DNA of 64,000 nucleotides. Origin: W0P28-013 sp051870755. GTDB lineage: Bacteria; Bacteroidota; Bacteroidia; Bacteroidales; Paludibacteraceae. Position numbers and translations under genes: made by a program. Location of the stretch: contig JBJECE010000029.1 in NCBI GenBank assembly GCA_051870755.1, positions 1 to 64,000 of the forward strand, given 5' to 3'. The notes beneath the pieces were generated by a model. It was not told the DNA's origin, searched no databases, and was given only the letters and a program-made list of their open reading frames with translations. Numbering within the stretch: position 1 is the first letter of the stretch; each line of letters starts with the position of its first letter. Below are positions 51,601-53,933 of the stretch, piece after piece.

Positions 51601-52196
51601 TGACAAGTGGCTACATACTGATAAATGCACCGACCACCGTGCCGGCAGGTACTTATCAGGTAACCATCTTGTTGAGCAATCCGAACGGCTGTATGAGCGG
51701 CGAATATCGCGTGGCCTTTACGGTTGGCGTCGATTTGATAGCCGAAGTTTGGGACGATGTCATCATTTGCGACAATAGCAATCACGAGTATATGTCGTAC
51801 CAATGGTATCGCAACGGAGAACGCATCACCGGCGCTACGTTGCAGTACTACTCCGAGTTGGGCGGCTTCAGTGGCGAGTACTACGTTATCGCCTACACGG
51901 CAGGCGGTCAGGCTGTGGCGTCGTGCATCAAGTCGTACGACAACAAACAGGGTATGTCCGTATCGCCCAACCCGCTGAAACGCAATCAGATATTGCGTGT
52001 AGGGTTGCCGTTTGCCACCGATGTGCTATTTGGGTCGAACCTCGAGATTGTCGATGCCGTAGGTCGTGTCGTATTCCGTCTCGACAGGGTTGATAACGAA
52101 AACGACATTCTGATCAATTATCCGGCGGGCGTTTATATGGTACGCGTGCACATGCAGTCGGGCGAGGTGATAACCGAAAAATTTGTAGTCCAATAA
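30633..52196 (+). CDS. Giant Ig-like repeat surface protein with T9SS sorting domain
   Basis: A 7187-residue single reading frame of 21.6 kb. It has a signal peptide (MNRFNLKFAIIAVALFGTALCASA), then an almost unbroken chain of Ig/PKD-like domains of about 80 residues. I count about 86 copies of the signature C-x-G-[ES]-x-x-x-[TL]-L-x-[AV], as in ICEGESVTLVASG, each followed by YxWSTGxTT, TTTYTVTVTD and a second Cys in NGC, then VNPxPxxxITG. The two Cys per domain could form a disulfide. The last 80 residues (MSVSPNPLKRNQILRVGLPF to GVYMVRVHMQSGEVITEKFVVQ) are a type A T9SS sorting domain. It should be secreted through the outer membrane by T9SS and anchored as a long adhesin, comparable in plan to SprB. 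No enzyme domain is seen. Base use matches the core genes, so it is not an obvious recent import. Confidence 0.93.
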   Translation: MNRFNLKFAIIAVALFGTALCASAVTHSVSLNPNTTICPGEKVTITLTPDDSNTYTYKWTWKDKYNNSQSSSGNPLNDQPEVTTTYTYNAYDAGNAVVDAGTVEVTVGKVPTVTVDQSVYNVKQGENVTLQATGSFGTTSYQWYDALGNPIAGEVSANYTVSDVQADATYQVAALIDGCDGAKAKVKVHLYSLSAGAETVCYNTPVSLTAQGGANYYWSNGMSGQTITVYPTDVPTSSYTVTIKDADDALVATESITINVTALPTITGITPADPVTCNGEEVQVTATASTDKGTFTWSDGQKGHIAFFNPATTTNYWVQFTDTTTGCVSEKAYVTVRVTTPGIATINGPASACLGDNVTLSVSGGTPVRWYTDYTELGTGTTCTYTPTEVGTSTVYCNVNVDGCVVKAEKTITVSPQLSPTISGDLSICAGESATLTVSTPDDGKTTYKWNTNETTRSITVSPAITTSYSVEVTRNGCTATAGPVEVEVNTKPSISFTGGTSVCKGSIASITANVTGGSGSYMYAWNDPESTTSATLKVTPYATTTYTVTVTDVVTKCTNSAPVTINVTESTAPTITGPTQVCKGESFTLAVSTDCDSYQWDDEAAATTKTMTETLTADRTFTVKVVKDGCTYSISHKVTVLDGPTGDISGNNTFCPGGSTRLTAPVGESYLWITGATTQYLDVTVAGEYWVQVTKGSCTVTKKITVSENTPIVPVITPSTTTICAGESVTLKASNYGTITQWSDGAKNLGTETTITVKPTQTTTYTLAVTDVNGCTATAYQTITVNVIPTLTISGDKDKVCSGDAISVTVSGAASGSTYAWSKTGTLSNGNATLTFTPTDDDTEVSVTVTTASGCPITKTYIFAVIPKHTGEITGLSSVCKGETVTLYAPAGGTSYVWSNGKTGQTMTTDALNVIGTQKFTVDIIYADGCTLHAEKEVTVNDKPSGTITASPETVCLGEQVQLTANVAGATAWAWSNGTSGTNTIYVTPTSLGSVEYTVDVTKDGCTTTLKKGITVVEKPTAAIDKVNSTASVCKAKDPATIVATGGTKYQLSGTSTVNNNGIFTVNPEVTTTYTILVYNANDCETPVTHQVEVKGVEEPTISGSTKVCQGGNTTLTSSKADTYEWKKGATVLGNNPSIEIKNVQATDNYTLTITQNGCTISKSFSVEMVPLPTDAKIEGPDKVCAGTTITLTAKGNGSYKWSTGEETNTIQVTPTAADHIYQLTLTNDAGCVQTVQHNVTVNAIPTVSITGPDEVCAGTSVTLTAIGTGTFTWDDGTPGATLTLTPTVSRTYTVTITDANGCTNTASHTVNVLSVTTPIINGNLNICKGSKTILTASGDAGCTFEWSELGREGASVEVSPDITTTYTVIAKNAAGCTAEGKVTVNVHEPPTIGVMLNPASGIICAGETATITLTGGSEYTCGGVTNTTGIFNVSPTVTTPYNIIVTNSAGCSSSTVQTITVREKPTVTISGDKKACQNTKVTLTAAGAESYEWSTGETTENIVVDVTGTAPITVWVKGKNAAGCWSDPFTHIITVNATPNVTISGTLDICVGSSTTLTAAGASTYVWSWDGGSATGNTLEVSPTSDKVYTVEGTDANGCKATTSTTVKVYAKPVANITGDTEICEGGSAKLTASGGGSYLWSTGETTAEITVTAAGKYTVTVTGNGGCSSTATWVVAEKTITAQISGATTSCAGDEVSLTATGGDTYLWDACADITGIATSQPTVKVKPTSTTTYWVTVTKDGCSKRASHTVTIPAKSEIVISGKTDVCVGETFTLIAALDGASDFYWEGGPNSTSYTTTLNAEKSQTYTVHATDKNGCKVEKSITITSHALPIAGITGESSICKGSGVTLTATGGTSYKWGAGETSASIFVTPTATTTYTVVAYNAQGCPSAEASHTVKVNTPPIASISGPTQVCKGSTITLTAAGGTSYKWSTSETTQSITPTINSDITYSVVVTDANGCTGETTHTVKIYPEEQVVITGELEICAGSSTTLTASGVTGGTYQWNTGISGNTLTVSTAGTYTVTATYGNGCTSTASATVVVNPKPTVTITSSMGDGICPGESTVLTASAGQSYLWTPGNYTSQSITVLPAVETQYTVEVVDANGCTGTAKKTISIKTIPAADISGPAVSCAGEPVELVASGGSVLWKDDGSTVNPRTVNPTATTTYYGIITGTNGCSVEKSWTVKVADKPTLNIVGETTICYGESTTLTVSGADTYVWDHGLGSGSTVTVNPTVTTKYTVTGTDANGCTNSKDVEVIVNPIPTATITPDKTSVCEGEQITLTASGGDDYIWDNDDTGPTITVTPTAPSTTYSVVAYKNGCPSAKVSYKVVVNTKPTVTITASADKVCKGTEVTLTANGASTYLWSNGETTQSIKVTATADATYSVTGTTNGCSNTATKKITVNTPPTINVSGKLAICKGESTTLTASGAQTYTWSDGLGNNASVTVSPVVTTVYTVVGTDANGCTASKNVEVEVYDKPAPVINGATEICEGDYTTLTAVEANAVAWEWSTGAKTQSIDVYEAGTYTVTVTGKGGCTTQATAIVTYKTPVSGSISGGETAVCQGSTVILTASGGKTYKWDYNGFDSPTLTLTDIQTTGTYWVTITGDNGCTQRLSRTVIVNPKPTVDITGSLTFCEGGSTTLTAVGTGDVLWTTGATTKAITVTAEGDYEVTLTDANGCIATKSVHVTRNALPVAIITGSNEICEGESVTLVASGADSYTWDTGATADRITVAPTTTTTYTVTPRTGNCVGDPTAFTVTVNPKPLITFSGDTEVCEGETATIKADGADDYTWSNGKTGAAMTTDPLTATTTFVVTGTNKLTGCSAQAQYTVVVNPKPTITISGKKEICAGESTKLTVSPQGATYKWSNGSTERTASFDNLLDDTDFWVDVTLNGCTERYDGTITVHPIPVADITTNTGKTTVCRGQSITLTATGGTTYLWQHDGTRSASVTVTPKADAIYTVQVIGDGDCKTTASINITVLDLPNAKITADKTTVCEGDDVTLSASDGVRWQWYKGNDAISGAIDQHYTITGAAYGSTTYSVEVYNANDCMVRTSYSLVVQKQPVAEILGDLNICLGESTTLSAPDADSWLWSTGATTKTITVSPTADTDYTLTIKSGDCTSSITETVVVNTLPVPTLTATANTVCVGNSTVLTAGTGYKYYKWSTGQEGTNMRSISVSPTAKTTYTVEVTDASGCKGVNQITIDVTQIAPPTISVLTGNTMVCAAEEVILQASASNQYQWSTNVGLSQINNQTVVVYPTSTSIYTVTTTNKAGCSSSQDITITVMPLPTPKITGENNVCKGESLTLTATSDVAGATFLWSTNENTPTITVKPSKTTTYKVWASNGRCKNPTPAEITVTVNDLPAAAILGTSTICLGESTTLEATGGSTFLWKGMSGAEKTLAKITVSPTQTTTYTCTVTDDKGCSKDVSLEVVVNKLPTPTITGTTKICRGESTTLTASGGNAYLWTGDGIVTPGNAVQTVLPAYTTTYTVEVTNANGCKQTADVTVEVVQDPKVHIEGPTTICSGSAATLKVVSDDSRTYTYKWAHDGSTNATCIVKPLTTTTYNVEIFDGKCSRILSHQVTVNKIEDPQISGPAQICLGESTKLEVTNMPNPYVSYQWSTGETTQAIVVSPDQVGMSTYTVTVTDANECTAEATIDIVVKSLPVASVTQNIALLCEGDHTVTLTATGAGINGTYNWYEDDLATVPIALGTDNVTFTDLLVNKKVYVVAVDKFGCQSEPKEYELVVTPKPTPTITSSVPSNVLCEGGMLQLTASDPDPDVTFKWEDGTTGAHLTVTAGGEYRVTATNKAGCSQDASITITEELLPDAKITASIIAGSGAGAGTSICAGTRLKLTADPESSATMTYTYKWNTGSVAREITVNPTATKTYSVIVTSASGCSKEASIEVKVNEFVTIEGPKEVCAGQPYVLNAIGKNLNYYEWTRNGVPLPDYDDDASINCADSVPVGQPSADVVYGVKAVYDNNCESDTTFTVTIYAKPTDLTINGIQGIDAMDSVCVGSSKQLSVMPINGSSLTRATYNWTGVGIADSTAATQTITPDVAGIEPYSCQITLPGDCDTTVMIKLKAVPLPDLSVCKDTTICSGGTAILYLTSKNNCPAGTTIVWTSTGGGGGSGDTIYVSPTTTTTYTITAKTPTPLECSQTATVTVNVIPIQTPVVTPTPALLCLDAGGVSEVDLTLSTPDIDSEGRAYKEFKWYTLADPTTILGTAAVVTVPKASITASQTYVVEVTTQEGCVGLGQVEVPVSAKPSVSIKGEDKVCFGKSLVLQAESPINVARYEWTTNVSATPFATTQSVTVFPTATENTYYLTVYNDNDCSFAVNPGHAVTILDAPNPTITPDHNPICEGDDVTLTASDLNGGSCTVVWDDGSTNPVRIIRGLTNTTTYSVTMTNQNGCAEKVEYTVTVNPLPKLKITGNTQVCVGDSVLLSVTDANGVANKYSWTGGTWKEATDQGSVDNSKVWVYPTDISNPTSYCVTSVDVNGCNGPEVCHEILAYSKPIAKINGKQMATDTICVGESLILTASGGTKYKWSTNAESEQITTPVYNAPTSTLAGQQQSYVFWVDVYNEANCVERDSIWIKVAAKPLASITVGGSGATTVCENDAVVLQGSANAVANTPAGTYHSYMWTNNTGETINNPNQKDITVNPTKTTTYYLTVTDNETGCERTVQQIINVNPLPKVSFAEADTVICEFDEFHLSIVGDVTNCTITWEKSKGGVDQPADAVKWEGLTDIYDNPETSDYVYRAHITDNYTLCERVLEHKLNSTRALQPAITIDNGETDIMCQGEIRTLLASNNYGEYDVVNADFVWMQGKDTISTSVNQKSIDVSPRTNTVYTLVMRDVISGCIRSVDTMIVVLPLSQVDVPEPDDQTICEDDLYRLTVNGVSATDNVSWEINGKPQSAWNGKTTIEEYPKSGYYTYMVKVHNINSCDTTITRRVQVNSAPRPSIEFNSTVTDTLCQGETVLMEAKNSVGYWGTDRFTYAWLQGNDTLVLNNRQLSVAPESTTTYTFSITDRASGCTRRVDTTIVVYNRPKVQLNEVPARICAGDNYTLELTGLQSGETVVWEKYDKHNSLLTKHEDGRTSFADNPTVGEYTYYAKVKNGHCDTTLTRKLTVSNAPTPTISFAMGTSDIICEGEYVVLLGSHDGGGYYFSKHSITWLRKTATTLDTLAMNDRQLTQYPQQTTTYMLAVTDVESGCTNIVDTTVVVKPRPAVKLVVTLPEGSAPNTICLGDSITMQIIDTVAGTTTGLKAQWKRNGVLIPEWEDKFEIFNHAPTVPELYEVTVSNATCPIYLNYDLKVNYVPDPTVELRSGSLVNCEGTRVDLGGKFAKEPGFVYEWTSSTAGEVIADATNKDIVVYPNTTTTYTYTVTDTVTGCSRYDNIQVVVNKRPKVALRVDYPDGADGNKICQTEAVTLTLTDETTGVTTEWYKDGVPVAEWANKLSVVDVPDVSTKYSVIVRNTNCELQLDTSIVVNPVPDPSIHIVGAGSKTICEGQQLELAAMIAQDNRYTYRWTSSNKNERFSDATLTNQIVRPTTTTTYTYTVTDPNTGCSRFDTLRIIVNLKPVVTMEISLPATATADSTICAGEAITLRVLTPDVGTLYTKWFANNVEQPQWENMMEIVNVTPDETTDYRVEVSNGNCTAAPLEQRVKVLGVPDPSIAIDKGLQTMCEGEQLILRAVSPQQPGFEYQWLSSTASDVISNPTAQSITVYPTAITTYSYVITDPATGCVRVGQIEINVNKKPNVRLVDGNNNLAKDTLICGGETVTFRVDGDLTNLTFEWYKDNKMELEMSSRYTDMPAVDAKYHVIVTDTMTGCKTAIGELGCKVSVNVMPAPSIVIVGTDVDNQLCKGESITLKGIEDQPHNETEYIYQWYDGGRPLSRYGYDQQITVAPTATTTYIYKVTSIATGCERSADTTIYVYDRPQVVLEKSMSEGETYCAGDPITLSVKPVEGTGTNADDLKYQWLRNNEVLPETSATLVDRPMGAADNLNDTVYNYVAIVQNKHSLCQADLTNLTFSVTVKPLPVPTISVYDNNGAPITASQLICPNRNIRLQGTNLSGKPFEYIWYSQNEEDIAPTEKPNEVWVSPATTTTYTLTVRNKETGCERSATTTVHVQPVPNIMITSSAKVVDGKSVACVNDPEIILKVVAADGSELNMKNYIFYWYEDGTEIGKSAEIVVDALAASTRNYTVEVINRVASIACPVTAAHQVVVMEAPTTVTIDAYVDDVVLPEGGFVCAGSAVKLEAKKQPNMTYEWRDNWGTIYTENNKQTFEVYPQKTTTYTVKVTNMAGCSYEVSRQILVNALPTVAVSGIKTFCLETVGETFTLTATANPYSSKNTEIVWTYQVNGGTNTYTGTSLKFTPQTTGEFVFTVVARHTANGITCESVPATHIVNVAGVPQVGVADVKVVSSQNGQACINTPIEFEATAGYTKYVFGKTDGTIYTPMQESDLNTWNTIQTVDGTWMYYCDFYNAAGCRTRQTIMVKVNQLPDAITISAAGTDTYNYVANKEITICEGGNVTLTADASGNDNVYSWRDTDGKVWGTAKAVTVDPKLTTEYQLIVTNASGCQVTSKFTVKVIPMDKLIVTANKVTGTYAICQGSTDKVALRVEGSSSSYYDWYSSLGEKLTNQPSSIVIAAPTQDVEWFVSVTSSANANGTNCKSIASVKIDVVPLPNNATGSILVENGSQTVCAGATVVLVGDQADAETYRWSTGEIKPQISVTIPNFINDTVVEYWAIGRNSLGCENTADTMRIVLNVKPEPEPKVISPTICYESQPLRLEAADKGLTYRWYDETGTEISRKYYCEIKHDEAGIYTYKLTAINNAGCEATISVVVTVVPFKANPAGLTYLCSGSSSQIWVDGCSLAEGYQFRWTYAGNIISTADTITVSALGTYFVEVITPWMTTDMATFEVKQSETPAVKFGTPNPTCQGDRFVNIPYTIIGGNPTSYSLLFDAVMHDLGFVDVMDATMTSGYILINAPTTVPAGTYQVTILLSNPNGCMSGEYRVAFTVGVDLIAEVWDDVIICDNSNHEYMSYQWYRNGERITGATLQYYSELGGFSGEYYVIAYTAGGQAVASCIKSYDNKQGMSVSPNPLKRNQILRVGLPFATDVLFGSNLEIVDAVGRVVFRLDRVDNENDILINYPAGVYMVRVHMQSGEVITEKFVVQ
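30700..44720 (+). repeat. Array of single Ig-like domain repeats
   Basis: About 60 consecutive domain repeats of 230-270 bases. Copies in the first half share many short strings (for example GGCGAAA near the Cys codon and AATGGTTGCAC near the second Cys), which suggests expansion by unequal exchange. Repeat borders are approximate. Confidence 0.8.
44725..49050 (+). repeat. Array of two-domain (A-B) super-repeats
   Basis: Here two domain types alternate. Type A has PDPSI openings and TYTYTVTDPNTGCSR endings. Type B has VVWEKYDK, EWYKDG or KWFANNVEQPQWE in mid-domain and SNGNC-like endings. I see about 16 domains in A-B order, so the duplicating unit is about 160-175 residues. Confidence 0.7.
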
Positions 52197-52245
52197 TAGT
52201 GTGAGAACTATGCAAATAAAACAGGAAGATAGGAGGATTTCAAGC

Positions 52246-53112
52246 ATGAATAAAAAGATAGTGATAAGTGCATTATTGTTGGCAGTGGGACTGACAGCCT
52301 TTGCCAAAACGCCGGCCTACATCGACATCGAGTTGGGTGGCGGTGCCATGATGATGCCTTACGGCACCAAGGATTACGGCATATTTTCGGGCGGTAGTTT
52401 CGACATCGGCGCCAAATATTCGTTGTTGTTTCATCCGCGCAAAGGGTGGGGTGCCAATTTCGGTGTCAATTTTTCGACCTTTCAAGGGACGAAAGTGCTG
52501 AATGCCAATCTGCAGTCGGCCGCCATCGACGACCGTGGGCGCACCTACACGCTCTTTGCCGACATAGCTAACTGGACGGAGCGTCAGCAGCAGTATTCCA
52601 TCTCGATACCGATAAGCATTTTCTATCAGAAACAGCGTCCGCGCCATTCGGGGTGGTTCACATCGTTTGGTGTCAAACTCTACCTGCCGCTCTACACGGG
52701 CTACAAGGTAACGCAGGGCGATTTGGTAACCAAAGGTTGGTACGACCAATGGGGCGGCACCATGTTCGAGCAACTGCCGCAGCATGGTTTCGGACAGTTC
52801 AACACGCTGTTGCCAAGTGGCGAAAATCAGGCAAACTTTTTGCTGACCGGCCAGGTGATGTTTGGTGCCATTCTGCGTCTCGACAAGAAAAACGAGATGT
52901 ATGTGGCGCTCTATGCCGAGCATGGTTTTTACGATATGTACATCAACAAAGATGCGAAGCCGCTGTTTACGACCATCGAGAGCCTCGATTCGTATCAATA
53001 CAACGGCTACTATTCGAGTCTTGCCACGCGCACCATTCCGATTATGTTCGGTTTGAAAATCGGCTGGCGCTTCAAAGATGTACACGATTGTAACTGTATT
53101 CGTCAGCAATGA
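52246..53112 (+). CDS. Outer-membrane beta-barrel protein, partner of the giant protein
   Basis: A 288-residue protein with signal peptide MNKKIVISALLLAVGLTAFA and alternating amphipathic strands (IDIELGGGAMMMPYG, YSLLFHPRKGWGANFGVNFSTF, SISIPISIFYQ, FLLTGQVMFGAILRLDK, TIPIMFGLKIGWRFK). This fits a small outer-membrane barrel. It ends in a Cys-containing tail (DCNCIRQQ). It starts 49 bases after the giant gene, with AGGAGG 10 bases ahead of ATG 52246, a strong Shine-Dalgarno that is rare in this group. An upstream GTG at 52201 is less likely. SprB-like adhesins are often followed by a PorP/SprF barrel; a similar role here is inference, as I cannot show homology. Confidence 0.75.
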   Translation: MNKKIVISALLLAVGLTAFAKTPAYIDIELGGGAMMMPYGTKDYGIFSGGSFDIGAKYSLLFHPRKGWGANFGVNFSTFQGTKVLNANLQSAAIDDRGRTYTLFADIANWTERQQQYSISIPISIFYQKQRPRHSGWFTSFGVKLYLPLYTGYKVTQGDLVTKGWYDQWGGTMFEQLPQHGFGQFNTLLPSGENQANFLLTGQVMFGAILRLDKKNEMYVALYAEHGFYDMYINKDAKPLFTTIESLDSYQYNGYYSSLATRTIPIMFGLKIGWRFKDVHDCNCIRQQ

Positions 53113-53123
53113 TGCCGATTACA

Positions 53124-53158
53124 AAGTCCGACTTGCACAAGGTCGGACTTTTTTTTGT
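53124..53158 (+). terminator. Terminator after the barrel gene
   Basis: AAGTCCGAC (53124-53132) pairs with GTCGGACTT (53142-53150), followed by a T run. It closes the giant-protein operon. Confidence 0.85.
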
Positions 53159-53166
53159 GCAACCTG

Positions 53167-53197
53167 TTTGTTATGCAAAAAAAAATGTGTACCTTTG
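53167..53197 (+). promoter_or_regulatory. Promoter of tRNA-Leu
   Basis: TTTG at 53167-53170, 19 bases, then TACCTTTG at 53190-53197: a full match to the Bacteroidetes -33/-7 pattern, about 30 bases ahead of the tRNA. Confidence 0.75.
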
Positions 53198-53226
53198 CAT
53201 CGCTTTTCCGGAGGGAGGAGTTATAG

Positions 53227-53312
53227 GCCGTGATGTTGGAATCGGTAGACAAGACGGACTTAAAATCCGTTGGGCAGTAATGCCCGTGTGGGTTCAAGTC
53301 CCACTCGCGGTA
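53227..53312 (+). tRNA. tRNA-Leu (anticodon TAA)
   Basis: A complete cloverleaf can be drawn. The acceptor GCCGTGA (53227-53233) pairs with TCGCGGT (53305-53311), with a G-T pair at the end; the anticodon arm is ACGGA-CTTAAAA-TCCGT with anticodon TAA; the long variable arm is GGGC/GCCC, as expected for leucine; and the T arm is GTGGG-TTCAAGT-CCCAC. The CCA end is not encoded. Confidence 0.93.
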
Positions 53313-53314
53313 CG

Positions 53315-53345
53315 AAGGAGGGCAGCGCATGTGTCCTCCTTTTTT
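53315..53345 (+). terminator. Terminator of tRNA-Leu
   Basis: AAGGAGG (53315-53321) pairs with CCTCCTT (53335-53341) and runs into T up to the scaffold gap. Confidence 0.8.
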
Positions 53346-53445
53346 NNNNNNNNNNNNNNNNNNNNNNNNNNNNNNNNNNNNNNNNNNNNNNNNNNNNNNN
53401 NNNNNNNNNNNNNNNNNNNNNNNNNNNNNNNNNNNNNNNNNNNNN
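53346..53445. other. Scaffold gap of 100 N, probably artificial
   Basis: The 55 bases before the gap (53291-53345) are identical to the 55 bases after it (53446-53500). That is the picture expected when two contigs overlap by one k-mer and a scaffolder inserts a fixed run of N. The true sequence probably has only one copy here. Confidence 0.75.
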
Positions 53446-53500
53446 GGTTCAAGTCCCACTCGCGGTACGAAGGAGGGCAGCGCATGTGTCCTCCTTTTTT
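53446..53500 (+). repeat. Second appearance of the tRNA-Leu 3' end and its terminator
   Basis: Identical to 53291-53345. It is either a contig-end overlap (more likely) or a real duplication whose first part is hidden in the gap. Confidence 0.8.
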
Positions 53501-53505
53501 TGGGA

Positions 53506-53787
53506 ATGTATTATGTGTATGCCATATCGAGTTTGTGTCGCCGCTACATTTATGTTGGTTTGACGGATAATGTCGCGCGGCGTTTAGAGGAGCATAATAG
53601 AGGCTATAATCGCTCTACGAAGCCTTATGCGCCTTATGAGTTGCTATTTACGCAGGTTTGTGCCGACCGTAAAGAGGCGCGGCGTGTTGAAAAGTATTAT
53701 AAGAGTGGTTGCGGCAAGGAATTTCTGTATCGGTTGCGTGCATCGCAAATGTCCGACAAGACGGGCTTAAAATCCGTTGGGCAGTAA
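53506..53787 (+). CDS. GIY-YIG nuclease family protein
   Basis: A 93-residue single-domain nuclease. MYYVYAISSLCRRYIYVGLTDNVARRLEEHNRG contains the two short motifs of the family (YVY and YVG) and the catalytic Arg region; the metal-binding Glu is in ARRVEKYYKSG. The last dozen residues (MSDKTGLKSVGQ) are a translation of tRNA-Leu sequence, so the gene ends inside the broken tRNA copy. It starts six bases after the tRNA terminator. Small stand-alone GIY-YIG genes are common and mobile in Bacteroidetes; the tRNA bracketing suggests a homing-type insertion, which is inference. Confidence 0.85.
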   Translation: MYYVYAISSLCRRYIYVGLTDNVARRLEEHNRGYNRSTKPYAPYELLFTQVCADRKEARRVEKYYKSGCGKEFLYRLRASQMSDKTGLKSVGQ

Positions 53788-53838
53788 TGCCCGTGTGGGC
53801 CTGCCTACCGCAGGCAGGTTCAAGGCCCACTCGCGGTA
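53755..53838 (+). pseudogene. Broken tRNA-Leu copy
   Basis: It matches tRNA-Leu from the D arm/anticodon border to the 3' end but lacks the 5' acceptor strand and most of the D arm. One base in the anticodon stem is changed (ACGGG for ACGGA), the T arm is split by a 19-base palindrome, and the T loop to stem border reads AAGGCCCAC. It cannot fold as a working tRNA. Confidence 0.85.
53800..53818. repeat. Palindromic insert in the T arm
   Basis: CCTGCCT (53800-53806) and AGGCAGG (53812-53818) pair around a five-base loop. The hairpin interrupts the T arm of the broken tRNA copy and looks like a small dispersed repeat. Confidence 0.7.
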
Positions 53839-53840
53839 CG

Positions 53841-53873
53841 AAGGGGGAACAGCGCATGTGTCCTCCTTTTTGT
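53841..53873 (+). terminator. Diverged copy of the tRNA-Leu terminator
   Basis: AAGGGGG opposite CCTCCTT with the same loop text (CAGCGCATGTGT) and a following T run. It is weaker than the original because of a G-T pair, but may still end the GIY-YIG transcript. Confidence 0.6.
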
Positions 53874-53933
53874 TGGTTTGATACGTGCAAATAATTGTTT
53901 TTGTAATTACTTGTAAAACAGAGTTTTATAATT

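Noticed and set aside
31251..51803. Very long open frames on the minus strand within the giant gene (for example 48819-51803)
   Set aside because: They are shadows of the repeated, codon-biased forward frame. Their translations have no domains, are rich in Arg, His and Cys, and lack signals.
53446..53500. A second real tRNA-Leu gene hidden by the gap
   Set aside because: The flanks are identical over exactly 55 bases, which is better explained by contig overlap than by a second gene.
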